This document shows, one piece after another, positions 1-9,189 of a stretch of 64,000 nucleotides of DNA. The notes under the pieces are model-generated. The model was not told the DNA's origin. It saw nothing but the letters and a program-made list of their open reading frames with translations, and searched no databases. The position numbers were made by a program, and so were the translations under genes. Numbering within the stretch: the first letter of the stretch is position 1; every line of letters starts with the position of its first letter. The stretch spans positions 62,001 to 126,000 of the forward strand of contig CAWHIX010000009.1 in the NCBI GenBank assembly GCA_963829545.1, in the 5' to 3' direction. This stretch comes from JAXGXJ01 sp963829545 (GTDB lineage: Bacteria; Actinomycetota; Thermoleophilia; RBG-16-64-13).

Positions 1-1167
1 GAGTCGATCCCCTGGTGAGAGAGAGGCTGGTGCAGGCTCTCGACTACCGACCCATCGACGTGACCGCTGCAGAGGACGTCCGGGAGGCTTTGCGCGGCCT
101 CGACCGCCCCGCGCTCCTCTATCTGGCTCTAGCCCCCCATCTTTTCGAGCCCACGCTCCTGGCCATCGCCTCGGCCGGTATCCCGCCCGGAAGCGCGATC
201 GCCGTGGAGAAGCCGTTCGGCGACAGCCTGGCCTCGGCGGTCCATCTGAACGCGCTGCTTACGCGAGTACTTCCCCACCACGACCGTGTTCCGCGTCGAT
301 CACTTCCTCAGCGACGGGCTGGTGCAACAGGTAGTCGCGCTGCGCTTCGCCAACCGCTTCTTCGAGCCGCTCTGGAACAACGGGCATATCGAGCGGGTGG
401 ACATCGTCTGGGACGAGACGCTGACCTTGGAGGGCAGGGCCGCCTACTACGACACGGCCGGAGCGTTGAAGGACATGCTCCAGAACCATCTGCTCGAGGT
501 CCTGGCCATCCTGGCCATGGATCAGCCGGCCAGACTCGACGAGCCTTCGTTCCGCGACGCCCGGGTGGCCGTCCTACGAGCCATCCCGGCCATGTCTCGG
601 GAGGAGGTGCGGCAGCGGACGATCAGGGGCCGTTACGTCGCGGGAGACATCCAGGGACGGATGGTTCCCTCGTATGTGGACGAGCCGGGAATAGAACCGG
701 CCCGGGATACCGAGACTTTCGCTCAGGTCACGCTGGAGGTAGCGAACTGGCGCTGGGCTGGAGTACCCTTCACGCTGAGGTCAGGGAAGGCCCTAGACGC
801 GGACCGCGGCGAGGTGGTGGTCACCTTCAAGGGAGTACCCGACGCCGCCCACCGGACCCGAGCTCTGCAGTCCAACGTGCTGCGCATGGGCTTGATGAAG
901 CCCTCGGTGCGCTTGTCGGTCAACCTGTTGGGAAGCGACTTCGCCATCCATACCGACGAACTCGAGATCTCCTCCCTGCCCGAGGGCCGGCCCGCCTACG
1001 CCAACCTACTCCTAGCCATGTTGAACGGGAACGCCACGCTCACCATCCGCAATGACGAGGCAGAAGAGTCGTGGCGCATCATGGAGCCGGTATTGAAGGC
1101 CTGGGACGAGGGCGCAGCCCCTCTACTCGACTATCCGGCCGGGTCCGCCGGACCCGTGACAGAGTGA
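1..1167 (+). CDS. zwf: glucose-6-phosphate dehydrogenase, 5'-truncated and frameshifted
   Basis: Oxidises glucose 6-phosphate to 6-phosphogluconolactone, the first step of the oxidative pentose phosphate pathway. The family signatures are visible: a VEKPFG motif near the left end and a RVDHFLSDG motif containing the catalytic His from about position 292. The C-terminal domain follows in full to a TGA at 1165-1167. The start lies outside the window. The frame changes at about 259-263: the upstream frame gives LNALL and the next frame REYFPTTTVFRVDHF, which together restore the family sequence, so one extra base near 261 explains it. Probably a sequencing indel. Identification is firm; integrity is not. 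Confidence 0.93.
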
Positions 1168-1196
1168 TGGCGCGGGCCCCGGGGGCCCGCGCCATC
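1166..1196. terminator. hairpin between convergent zwf and SHOCT gene
   Basis: A perfect 14-bp inverted repeat (1166-1179 with 1183-1196, 3-nt loop) starts within the zwf stop codon, between two convergent genes. No T-tract follows on either strand, so it may act as a bidirectional mRNA 3' end rather than a classical intrinsic terminator. Confidence 0.6.
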
Positions 1197-1225
1197 GACT
1201 AAGGTCGCAGCGCCGCAGCGGGTGG

Positions 1226-1570
1226 TCAGCTAAGCTTGGCCTTCTGCGCGGCGAACTCTTCCTCTGTGAGATGGCCCGCTTCCTTCAGTTGGGCGAGTGT
1301 CTCCAACTGCTTGGTGGTGTCGGCCGGAGCGGCGCCCTCGACGCGTTCGCTGTATTCGTGGCCGGGCGGCTTGGGATGGGTGACCAGGTAGATCAGCGTC
1401 CCGATGAGCGGGAGGATGATGACCAACAGGAACCAGCCAGCCTTGGCCACTCCTCTCATGTCGTGCCTGCGGAAGATGTCCCATATGGTGAACGACCAGA
1501 TCAGGAAGAGCGCGATCCAGATCAGCAGCAGAAAGAAGAAACTGAGGAAGCCCATAGTCGAAGTTTCCAT
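1226..1570 (-). CDS. PLDc_N/SHOCT small membrane protein
   Basis: 114 residues. Two hydrophobic helices (about 8-30 and 42-64) flank a basic turn (DIFRRHD), the layout of the phospholipase D nuclease N-terminal (PLDc_N) transmembrane unit. A short C-terminal SHOCT helix pair (LAQLKEAGHLTEEEFAAQK) ends the protein. SHOCT modules are short oligomerisation-type elements; the function of these proteins is unknown. The ATG at 1570 has an AAGGAAGG ribosome site upstream. It lies 12 bp after the DUF7144 gene on the same strand, so the two are probably co-transcribed. A paralogue is at 11009-11374. Confidence 0.8.
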   Translation of the reverse strand: METSTMGFLSFFFLLLIWIALFLIWSFTIWDIFRRHDMRGVAKAGWFLLVIILPLIGTLIYLVTHPKPPGHEYSERVEGAAPADTTKQLETLAQLKEAGHLTEEEFAAQKAKLS

Positions 1571-1582
1571 ACCCAGCCTTCC

Positions 1583-1972
1583 TTACTTACGCGTCGGGGC
1601 CTTGATGAAGGCCGCCAGCATGACGAAGTACATAACCACGAGAATGATCGACCAGATCGGGTAGTAGGGCAGCATGAAGAACTCCGAGATCATCGCCACG
1701 GAGGCGGCGATGATGCCCACGACGCGTCCCCATCGCTTGGCCTGCAACGCAGCGTAACCACCGAAGAGAAGCAGGGCGCCGATGATGACCCACCACACGG
1801 CGAGTCCCGTGATATCCACGAGCACGTAGCCTTCGTAGCCCTGCATGATCCACTCGTCTCTGAAGAGGCCCGTGATACCCGAGATAAGCTTGAACGCTCC
1901 GGCTATCATCATGAGTATCGAGCCGAGCATCACCCACGGACCCCACTTCCCGCCGTCCATTCTCCCCATCAT
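1583..1972 (-). CDS. DUF7144-type four-helix membrane protein (copy 1)
   Basis: About 129 residues with four hydrophobic segments and the repeated family pattern GSILMM near the N-terminus, then GLAVWW and ASVAMISEFFMLP. Two close paralogues occur in this window (2902-3288 and 16232-16624). No biochemical role is known for the family. The start was placed at ATG 1972 because AGGAGG lies 10 nt upstream; the frame stays open 28 codons further, but that stretch is low-complexity and not conserved in the paralogues. An immediately adjacent ATG at 1969 is an alternative. Confidence 0.75.
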   Translation of the reverse strand: MMGRMDGGKWGPWVMLGSILMMIAGAFKLISGITGLFRDEWIMQGYEGYVLVDITGLAVWWVIIGALLLFGGYAALQAKRWGRVVGIIAASVAMISEFFMLPYYPIWSIILVVMYFVMLAAFIKAPTRK

Positions 1973-2187
1973 GAGCGCGCCGCCTCCTTGTTCGCCAACC
2001 CTGTCAATCCCGTCGCTCCATATTCCCTGGAATAGTCCCCCGGCGCAAGCCCCCATCCTGCATTTGAAGCGGGGAAATCGATCTGGACCTCGGCGCGCGC
2101 AGCCAGGGCGGCTGCGTAGTCACGCCACTTACTGCAGTAGTACTTCGTCGCCCGCGGCTTCCTGGGGCCGGGTGAGATCGAGGCGCC

Positions 2188-2667
2188 CTACCTGCGGCTG
2201 TACGGATCCTCCCGGACGGGCCGCGCGCGGCGCCTGCGTCCCTGAAGGATGATGTAGGTGCTCATTCCGGCCGCGACGCAAAGAGTGAGTACTCTCGCGG
2301 TCAGGTTGGGAGCAATGAAGATGGCAGAGATCAGAGCCATGGCTCCCGACGAGGCCACGAGCAAGGCCTTCGCTCGCTTGGAAAGGCGCCGTCCCTCGGT
2401 GAGGACCCCCACGTATCTGCCAAAGAGCTTGTTGGTGGTCAACCAGGAGTGGCAACGCTCGGAACTCCGCGCGTAGCAGTACACCGCCAGCAGGATGAAG
2501 GGCGTCATGGGCATGACCGGCAGGATGGCCGCCAGCACCGCCAATACCAGTGCTAGGGATCCGGCGGCTAGAAGGAGGATGCGAGTGGCTCCGTATGCTG
2601 GAGGCACCCGGTGATGTTCGCGCGAGGTAGGGATCGATTCAACGTCGCGTTTCATGATGTTCTTCAT
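2188..2667 (-). CDS. ybaN: YbaN family inner membrane protein (DUF454)
   Basis: About 160 residues. The conserved YbaN core is recognisable: a helix ending LPVMPMTPFILLAVYCYARSS, then SWLTTNKLFGRYV and a basic segment before two more transmembrane helices. Function is unknown in all organisms; the protein should sit in the cytoplasmic membrane. Start choice is uncertain: ATG 2667 begins the family-like part, but AGAGGA is better placed for a TTG at 2676, and the frame is open to a GTG at 2697. It stands alone on the minus strand. Confidence 0.75.
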   Translation of the reverse strand: MKNIMKRDVESIPTSREHHRVPPAYGATRILLLAAGSLALVLAVLAAILPVMPMTPFILLAVYCYARSSERCHSWLTTNKLFGRYVGVLTEGRRLSKRAKALLVASSGAMALISAIFIAPNLTARVLTLCVAAGMSTYIILQGRRRRARPVREDPYSRR

Positions 2668-2850
2668 TGTCGGCAATATCACATTCCTCTTTACCACGAT
2701 CTGGGATCATTCAACCTTGCATCGGCGTGGCACAGGTCGTCGCAAGGCGCACTATACCCCACTCCCTATAAGCCCTCGGTGAAGTGACGGTTGCGACCCG
2801 CCGGATGGTTCCCACAGCTGAGCCGGTCCTGACCAGGCAATATGAAACAG

Positions 2851-2874
2851 CCCGCCGGTCCGAAGACCGGCGGG
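2851..2874 (-). terminator. UUCG-loop terminator after DUF7144/BrkB/UlaG/TRIC operon
   Basis: A 10-bp GC-rich stem (2851-2860 with 2865-2874). Read on the minus strand its loop is TTCG closed by C-G, the very stable UUCG tetraloop. It lies just downstream of the last gene of the minus-strand operon and is followed by a GCTGTTTCAT stretch. Confidence 0.75.
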
Positions 2875-2901
2875 CCGCGTCAGCGGCAGCTGGGGGGTGG
2901 C

Positions 2902-3288
2902 CTATTCCTCAGTCGCGGCCTCCTCCGGCGGCTGCCAGAAGATGAACGCCATCAGGATCAGCACGTAGACGATGATCATGAGCACCGACCAGGTGGGATT
3001 GACCGGCATCATCAAGAAGTGGGAAAGGATGGCCAGAGCGGCAGCCACGACTCCTACGATCCTTCCCCAGGTGGTTCCCCGGAGAGCGACGATCCCTCCG
3101 AACAAGACGACGGCCCCCAGCACGAGCCACCACACTGCGAGACCGCTGAGGTCGAAGAGGTAGTAGCCGTCATAGCCCTGAACGATCACCTCTGAGTTGA
3201 ACAGAGCGAAAATCCCTGCAAGCAATTGGAATGCTCCCGTGATCATCATCAGGATGGAGCCAAAGACCGCCCAGCCCTTCCACCACAT
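2902..3288 (-). CDS. DUF7144-type four-helix membrane protein (copy 2)
   Basis: 128 residues, four predicted transmembrane segments. It aligns along its whole length with the copies at 1583-1972 and 16232-16624, sharing GSILMM, LSGLAVWW and WGRIVGVVAA-type segments. The frame is open far upstream but that part is a shadow of the BrkB gene. ATG 3288 is chosen because a GGAGAGG site lies about 5 nt upstream and homology begins there. It is the last gene of an operon with BrkB, UlaG-like and TRIC genes, closed by the hairpin at 2851-2874. Function unknown. Confidence 0.8.
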   Translation of the reverse strand: MWWKGWAVFGSILMMITGAFQLLAGIFALFNSEVIVQGYDGYYLFDLSGLAVWWLVLGAVVLFGGIVALRGTTWGRIVGVVAAALAILSHFLMMPVNPTWSVLMIIVYVLILMAFIFWQPPEEAATEE

Positions 3289-3317
3289 ACGACCCTCTCC
3301 CTTCGTTCTGCTTGCCG

Positions 3318-4418
3318 TCACCGTCCGTCCAGAGCGGAGTCCGAAGTGGGACTCGCGGGCTCTGTCTGACCCGCCGCGGCCTTTGGGATCATCGGGGAGA
3401 CCTCGCCGTAGGGTAGTTCCGTGATGATAGCCGCATAGTCGTAGGGTTGGATGACCTTCCCCTTGTGCACGTAGAGCATCTTGTTCAACCGTGCCCCCAG
3501 GAGAACGATTATGGCCATGTAGTTGGCCCACACGATCATGGCAATAAGCGCTCCCACGGAGCCCGCGTATTTCTGGCTTCCGGACCACACCAAGTAGGTT
3601 CCGAACGCCCAGGTGCCCACCGCGCAGCAGAACGACGCGGCCAGGGCACCTATCCAGCAGTCCTTCCACGACAGACGGATGTCGGGCAGGATCACGTAGA
3701 TCATCAGCAATGCCAGCCAGCCCATCACAAAGGGGATGACCGACTGAGCGATGCCCAGCAAGATCCCAGGACTGTCGAGCAGGTCTTGGAGCCAGGTGAT
3801 GCTTGCGTTGAGGAACAGCGAGACGAGGTAGAGAGCCGAGGGGACGAGGATGAAGGCGAAGGCGAACAACCGGGAGAGCAGTCTGCGGAACGAGAACTTC
3901 CTCGAGTGGATGCGCACGTCCCACATGATGTCAAACGACGCCTGCAGTCGCATGAACAGCCGTATCGCAGCCCAGATGAGAAAGGCCGCCCCTATCCAGA
4001 CGAAAGTGCTCGACCTGGACGCCTGCAACTGGATGATGATGTTGCTGAAGAGGTCCGCCAGATAGGGCCCCAGATAATCGCCCATGGCATCGGACAGTTC
4101 CTCCTGGGCGGTGATCGGCTCGATGAAGAGCCCCGCGAGTTCCATCGTGACAAGTATGAGCGGGCCTATCGCGAAGAGTCCGTAGTAGGCCATTCCGGCG
4201 CTGAGCAGAGCACCGTTCCTATGGGCGTACCCTCGGTAGAGGCTGAAGGCGGGCCCGACGACCGGTATCCGCTCCAGAAACTTCTTCGGGGGAGCCCCTG
4301 CGGCAGCCGACGGACCGGCTGGTCCGGGGCGGGCGTCACCCTCCAGTGTCGCGCCGGGCGCCTGGCCGAGGCGCTCTCGTTCGTCCTGGGCGTTTGGCTG
4401 CTCTGTCTCGGCACTCAC
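3318..4418 (-). CDS. YihY/BrkB family membrane protein (copy 1)
   Basis: 366 residues. A hydrophilic, Pro/Ala-rich N-terminus of about 45 residues precedes six hydrophobic segments. Family marks include the AYYGLFAIGPLILV segment and a C-terminal SVGALIAMIVWANYMAIIVLLGA segment followed by basic residues, where the family normally has its last helix. These proteins were once called ribonuclease BN by mistake; transport or envelope roles are proposed but unproved. The GTG start at 4418 overlaps the TGA of the UlaG-like gene (GTGA), implying translational coupling. A second BrkB gene is at 12630-13667. Confidence 0.88.
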   Translation of the reverse strand: MSAETEQPNAQDERERLGQAPGATLEGDARPGPAGPSAAAGAPPKKFLERIPVVGPAFSLYRGYAHRNGALLSAGMAYYGLFAIGPLILVTMELAGLFIEPITAQEELSDAMGDYLGPYLADLFSNIIIQLQASRSSTFVWIGAAFLIWAAIRLFMRLQASFDIMWDVRIHSRKFSFRRLLSRLFAFAFILVPSALYLVSLFLNASITWLQDLLDSPGILLGIAQSVIPFVMGWLALLMIYVILPDIRLSWKDCWIGALAASFCCAVGTWAFGTYLVWSGSQKYAGSVGALIAMIVWANYMAIIVLLGARLNKMLYVHKGKVIQPYDYAAIITELPYGEVSPMIPKAAAGQTEPASPTSDSALDGR

Positions 4419-5276
4419 CGTCGGTGCTCCGTTCTGCCTCTCTCCGGGTTATGGTCGCTCGTTTCTGCCAGTGTAATCGATTCCCCGGGCTGGAGTAGGA
4501 CGGCGCGCACCTCGGGTGCGTACTCCCCGCAATAGCGAAGAAAATCCTGCGGCGGGTCGGTGAGATAGCGGCCGTACAGCCATGCGGCGCCCAGGGGCAG
4601 GAACGTGCCCCAGTGGATGGGGATGGCTATCCGAGGCCGTAACAGTTGGAGAGCCTGGGCGGCGGTCATCGGCGAGAGGTGGTCGTCGGGAAGCCTCAAC
4701 CCCCATCCCCAGATGGGAAGTAGAGCGACGTCGATGCCGCCGCTTAGGTCGGCTAGTCCATCGAACAGGCCGGTGTCGCCGGCGAAGTAGAGCTTCTTGG
4801 AGCCCTGGATCATGTAGCCCACCGCGCCAGCCTTGTGCCCCCAGGGATAACGCCGCCCGTCGTGACGGGCGGGGGTGGCCGTGACCGTCACATCGCCCAC
4901 ACTCACAGACTCTCCCGGCGCGAGTTCGGTGAGCCTGCGGAAGTGGTAACGACGGAGTATCCGGCCCGCGCCGGTAGGCACCAGGAGAGGCGTATCGCTG
5001 GGCAGGAGTCGTAGGGATCGCGGGATTGGCATGATCCAGGTGCAGGTGCGAGATCAGGATCGCATCGAGGTCCTCGACCACGTGCAGGTCGGGAGGAGCC
5101 GAGTGGCGGCGAAGTATCTGGAAGCGCATACGCAGCATGGGGTCGGTCAGCAGACGCACCCCGTCTACGGAGAGCGCCAGGGTATTGTGTCCGACGTAGG
5201 AGATGGTGGCACCGGCCGACCTTCCTTCCGGCATCCCCGAGGGCCTCCGGGCCTCCTTGGTCCCCAGCTCACTCAT
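4415..5276 (-). CDS. UlaG-like metallo-beta-lactamase fold hydrolase, frameshifted
   Basis: Cytoplasmic MBL-fold hydrolase of the UlaG/YtnP type. The metal-binding motif HLHLDHAN is near residue 70, followed by later metal ligands in ARHDGRRYPW, FAGDTGLFDG and IPIHWGTFLPLG. The frame breaks at about 5020-5030, right after HLHLDHAN; joining the frames as HANPRSLRLLPSDTPLL restores the normal family sequence. The ATG at 5276 overlaps the TRIC stop by 8 nt, and the stop overlaps the BrkB start, so all three are translationally coupled. Substrate unknown; relatives act on phosphodiester or lactone-like compounds. The break is probably a sequencing indel. Confidence 0.82.
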
Positions 5277-6072
5277 GCACGTCCGGGGGCCGTTCCCCCG
5301 CCTCATCCTTCCAGCTCGGCTGGGAGCCGCCGGATGGGGAGGCCTCCCCCGAGTCGAGGCCGCTCTTTTGCTTCGCCTTCCTGGTCCTGACCTTCTTTCG
5401 AGACTTGTGGGCGACCTCCGTGATGGTCTGGGGGAGGTCGACCGGTGTCGGGGCCTGGATGCCGAAGCGGAGCGCGGTCACCCGGATGGCAAACACCACG
5501 ATGATGGTGATGATCATGGCCAGCATGCCGGCCATGGACAAGGTGTCGGCCAGGATGACGTAGAGGACCGCACCAACCAGAGCCCCGAAGTGACCGATCG
5601 GTCCCGGCCGCACCAGTTCCGGCTGTTCGCCGGACAGGACGTCCATCAGCACCGAGCCCCCAGTGGCGGCGATGGCGCCCACCAGGATGGCCGAAAACGG
5701 CGAAAAGTCGAGAAGGAGCGCCTTTTCCGCTCCCACGACCGCGTACAACCCGAGCCAGATCGCATCCATGACCAATATCAGCTTGCCGAATCTGTTCACG
5801 ATCGAACCGAAGAAGAACCCGATGGCGGCGGCTCCCAGACAGACAGGGAGGTAACTGGGGTTGGTGAGAGCCAGAGGCGGCCCGTTCTGCAGGAGGACGT
5901 CGCGCAGGATGCCCCCTCCCAGGCCGGCGGCTATGGCCAAGGCTATCACCCCGGTGATGGAGAACTTGCGGCTCACGCCCCGCAAGGAGCCGGCCAGTCC
6001 GCCCAGCAACACGGCCGTGAGGTCCAGGTAGATCGGTACCGTAACGGCGTCGTTCATGAAGGGCGGCTCCAT
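5269..6072 (-). CDS. TRIC/UPF0126 family cation channel-like protein
   Basis: 267 residues. Two related three-helix halves each carry a glycine-rich element: GLGGGILRDVLLQNGPP near residue 50 and ATGGSVLMDVLSGEQP near 135. That duplication is typical of the YadS/UPF0126 family, prokaryotic relatives of trimeric intracellular cation (K+) channels. A hydrophilic, Lys/Arg-rich tail of about 55 residues follows the last helix and is longer than usual. It is the first gene of the operon TRIC-UlaG-BrkB-DUF7144. Homologues have also been linked to glycine transport, so the permeant is not certain. Confidence 0.85.
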   Translation of the reverse strand: MEPPFMNDAVTVPIYLDLTAVLLGGLAGSLRGVSRKFSITGVIALAIAAGLGGGILRDVLLQNGPPLALTNPSYLPVCLGAAAIGFFFGSIVNRFGKLILVMDAIWLGLYAVVGAEKALLLDFSPFSAILVGAIAATGGSVLMDVLSGEQPELVRPGPIGHFGALVGAVLYVILADTLSMAGMLAMIITIIVVFAIRVTALRFGIQAPTPVDLPQTITEVAHKSRKKVRTRKAKQKSGLDSGEASPSGGSQPSWKDEAGERPPDVHE

Positions 6073-6148
6073 TGCGGATCGATCCTCAGTGAGCCATCAG
6101 ACGCGGTTCCGCGGCCATAGTCGCAAGCAGCGCCGGCCATGGCCGGTC

Positions 6149-7483
6149 TCAGTCTGCCTTCTCCACTTCGAGCCTGCGCTTACTGATCGCCCTCCAGACG
6201 GCCTCGACCACCCAGGCCAGGACTATGGTCACCGCGAGGATGACGAACACTTTGGGATCGTTCTGCACCGTATATATCGCGAACAGGATGAAGGCGACCG
6301 CCGTCGCAAGGATCGTCACCACCAGTACTATCCGGGAAGCCCCGGTCTCTTTCGTCATGCGCAGATGAGCGACGGCGACCAGCAAGAAGAGCATCAGAGC
6401 GACGGCACTGCCGACAGAGGCGATAGCGCCGACGTCGAACAGGTTCGCCATCAGGAGGATGAACACGGCGGAGAGCAACAATCCGCGGGGAGCACCCTTG
6501 CCTCCCCGCCGTCTCTCTCCGAAGGCCGGGGGAAGGACTCCGTCCTTCGCCATGGTGTAGGTGGAGCCGATGGAACCATAGAGTTGTGAGTTGACGGCCC
6601 CGACGCAGGCGAACAGGGCGGCGATGGAAGTCATCACGAAGCCGAACTGGCCGAAGACGCTCTGCGTCGCCACAGCCAGAGCCGTGTCGGCGCTCTTGAT
6701 GACCTCATCGACCGTCAGACTGCCGAACACCCCGATCGCGAGGACCACGTAGAGCGCCAACGTGAATCCCAGAGCGACATAGATGGCTCTGGGCAGGTTC
6801 TTCTTAGCGTCTTTCAGATCTCCACCCGTGAAGGCGATCACCCCGAAGCCAAGGTAGGCGAAGAAGGTCAGGGCCACGCTCGAGAAGATGTCGCGGGCCG
6901 GGGGATAGTCGGCCGGCGCCAGCAGAGCGGGGTCGATCTGAGTCAGCATACCGATGCCGAAGGCCACGAGGATGAGGAGTACGACGGAGACGATCACCGT
7001 CTGGGCTTTCGACACCGCTTCGGCTCCGACGATGTTCACGATGACGAGCGCCACCACGACAAGGCTGGCAAAGATGTTCACCCAGATGGCCGCGGCATCG
7101 TCCCCCAGGAAGAGACCCGTGGCGTAGTTGCCGAAGGACACGGCCACCATGGCGGTGACGATGATCACCGAGAAGTAGCCCAGCATGACGGCACCGCCGG
7201 TGAACAGCCCACTCCCGAAGCCGCGCACAAGCCAGGAGATCATCCCTCCCCTCGACGGATAGCGGGCGCCCAGCTTCGCGAAGGAATACCCTTGCAGCAG
7301 GGCAATGATCCCCCCGATGAGGAACGATATCCAGACCGCCGAGCCGGCGATGGTTCCCGCTTCTCCAAAGAGGGCGAAGATCCCGGCGCCGACCATGGCG
7401 CCGATGCCGATGAATATGGCCCCGCGCAGGGTAAGGGTGCCCTTGCTGGAACTGCTTTCCGCGCCACCCGGATTCTCGTCCAA
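6149..7483 (-). CDS. APC superfamily amino acid permease
   Basis: 444 residues with about twelve hydrophobic segments. The first helix has the APC signature GIGAMVGAGIFALFGEAG, which lines the substrate site; TFFAYLGFGVIAFTGGDLKD in the middle corresponds to the conserved TM6 unwound region. Likely a proton-coupled amino acid or polyamine importer of the cytoplasmic membrane; substrate not predictable from sequence. The start is TTG 7483 with GGAGGT 5 nt upstream. It sits downstream of a small lipoprotein gene and the PepD gene on the same strand, consistent with peptide and amino acid uptake. Confidence 0.87.
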   Translation of the reverse strand: MDENPGGAESSSSKGTLTLRGAIFIGIGAMVGAGIFALFGEAGTIAGSAVWISFLIGGIIALLQGYSFAKLGARYPSRGGMISWLVRGFGSGLFTGGAVMLGYFSVIIVTAMVAVSFGNYATGLFLGDDAAAIWVNIFASLVVVALVIVNIVGAEAVSKAQTVIVSVVLLILVAFGIGMLTQIDPALLAPADYPPARDIFSSVALTFFAYLGFGVIAFTGGDLKDAKKNLPRAIYVALGFTLALYVVLAIGVFGSLTVDEVIKSADTALAVATQSVFGQFGFVMTSIAALFACVGAVNSQLYGSIGSTYTMAKDGVLPPAFGERRRGGKGAPRGLLLSAVFILLMANLFDVGAIASVGSAVALMLFLLVAVAHLRMTKETGASRIVLVVTILATAVAFILFAIYTVQNDPKVFVILAVTIVLAWVVEAVWRAISKRRLEVEKAD

Positions 7484-7514
7484 GATGCACCTCCATCGTC
7501 GCCTCTTCGGCGTT

Positions 7515-7664
7515 CTAGTTGCCCCCGGACACCCAGGTGCTGGTGGTGTTCGCGTTGTAGGTCGTCGTCGTCCCCAGGTTCAGCCTGTTGCCGCAGCCGC
7601 CCACGGAAGCCGCGACCAAGCCGAGTGAGGCCAGAATGAGAAGCGTGACGATGAACTTCCGCAT
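7515..7664 (-). CDS. small lipoprotein
   Basis: 49 residues. A basic start (MRKF), a hydrophobic stretch and the lipobox-like SVGGC predict a lipoprotein signal peptide, leaving a mature part of only about 25 residues rich in Thr and Asn. The frame is open further upstream, but an ATG at 7664 has a GGAGGG site 6 nt before it and begins a textbook signal sequence. No family recognised. It lies between PepD and an APC permease and may be co-transcribed with them. Confidence 0.65.
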   Translation of the reverse strand: MRKFIVTLLILASLGLVAASVGGCGNRLNLGTTTTYNANTTSTWVSGGN

Positions 7665-7683
7665 GACAGTCCCTCCGTTTGGT

Positions 7684-9149
7684 TCAGCTTGCTTTGGACA
7701 GATCGTCCAACACCCCCACCAGCAGGCGCCAGAAACGCTCAACCGTGGGGATGCTCACCCGCTCGTCCGGTGAGTGGGGGAATTCGATCTGAGGGCCGAT
7801 GGAAAGCATATCCAGGCCGCCCTTGACCTTCTCACCGATGAGCGCTGTCTCCAGACCCGCGTGCACAGCTGTCACGATGGGCTCTTCTCCAAGAACCCTC
7901 TTGTAGACCGCAACCGTGCTGGCCAAGAGAGGAGACTTGAGGTCCGGGCGCCAGCCCGAGTACCCGTGATTGACCTCGAGAGACGCTCCGGCCAGGGAAC
8001 TGATACCCGCCAACGTGTTGATCACGTCGGGGAGGGCAGACTCGTTGGAGGTACGGGTGAGGCTGTGCAGCTCGAGTTGGCCGCCCTCGGTGGTGGCCAC
8101 GCCCAGGGACGTGCTCATCTCTACGAGGCCCTCGAAATCGGAGCTCAAGGTCTGGAGCCCGCTGGGGACTGCCACGATCACATCGAGCATGGTCCGCGTG
8201 GCTTCGTCCGTCCAGGCATCGGCCGGCATGTCGGCCACCTCGACCGCCAGGTGCACATCGGGGTCGGTGTTCTTGAAGGCGTCGGCGATGAGGTCCGAAG
8301 CCGCCTGGACACCCTGGCGGAAGGCGTCTGCCTGACCCTGCGCCACCACACAGACGGCGGCGGCATCGCGGGGGATGGCGTTCCTGCTCTTGCCGCCATC
8401 CAGGGATGCGAGGCGAAAGGGAGTCTTCTCGAGAGTCTCGAGCAGTGCCCGTGCCACCACCTTGATGGCGTTCGAGCGGCCCTCTTCGATGTTGGTGCCG
8501 GAATGACCGCCTTTGCCACCGCTCGCGGCGACGGTGAGAGCCACGTATCCGGCGGACACCGAGCCTCGCTCTCCCTGCACGCGCACGAAGGTGTCGGTGC
8601 TGCCGGCGCAGCCGACGGTCAAGCGTCCGTCTTCCTCGCTGTCGAGGTTGAGGAGCATGCGACCGCTGAGAGTGGAGCCGTCGATGCTTTTGGCTCCCTC
8701 CAGACCCACCTCTTCGGCCATGGTCATGAGCAACTCCAGCGGGCCGTGCGCGACGGTGGCGTCCTCGGCGATGGCCATCATAGAGACGATGGCTATACCG
8801 TCGTCGGCACCCAGGGTGGTGCCATCCGCTTTGAGCCACTCGCCGTCGCGGAGAGCTTGATACGACCCTCAGCCGGGTCGTACGGGCTGTCCGGACGGCG
8901 CTCGCAGACCATATCGACGTGACCCTGGAGGATCACGATAGGCGCCGACTCACGGCCGGGCGTCGCCGGTACGCGTACGATAAGGTTCGTGCCTCCGGCC
9001 GGCACTACCTCGAACCCCTTCTCGGCCGCCCATGCCTTGATATGCGCCACGGCTGCTTCCTCGTGGCGTGACGGGCGCGGGATGCGCGAAAGTGCTTCGA
9101 AATGCTTCCAGAGCAAGGCGGGCTCGGCGCCCTCTAAAGGCTCGGTCAT
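7684..9149 (-). CDS. pepD: aminoacyl-histidine dipeptidase PepD, frameshifted
   Basis: Zinc dipeptidase of the M20/PepD (carnosinase-like) family, cytosolic. The first metal motif LQGHVDMVCER is in the N-terminal part; the second frame resumes with DGEWLKADGTTLGADDG, EEVGLEG and the lid domain, ending with HAGLE and GPQIEFPHSPDERV motifs. The break is at about 8848-8852 (KLS then DGEW), explained by one missing base. ATG 9149 is preferred over GTG 9158 because AGAGAGG lies 8 nt upstream. About 490 residues in all, the usual family size. The Dcu-type carrier gene lies just upstream. The break is probably a sequencing indel. Confidence 0.88.
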
Positions 9150-9189
9150 CAGCTTCACCTCTCTACGGTTCTTAGCAGTGCGTCTGTCC

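Noticed and set aside
2902..3924. A 340-residue minus-strand protein
   Set aside because: Only its last 128 codons are a real gene (DUF7144 copy 2); the rest is antisense-phase shadow of the BrkB gene.
3318..4418. Ribonuclease BN
   Set aside because: The BrkB/YihY family is a multi-helix membrane protein; the RNase BN label is a historical error.
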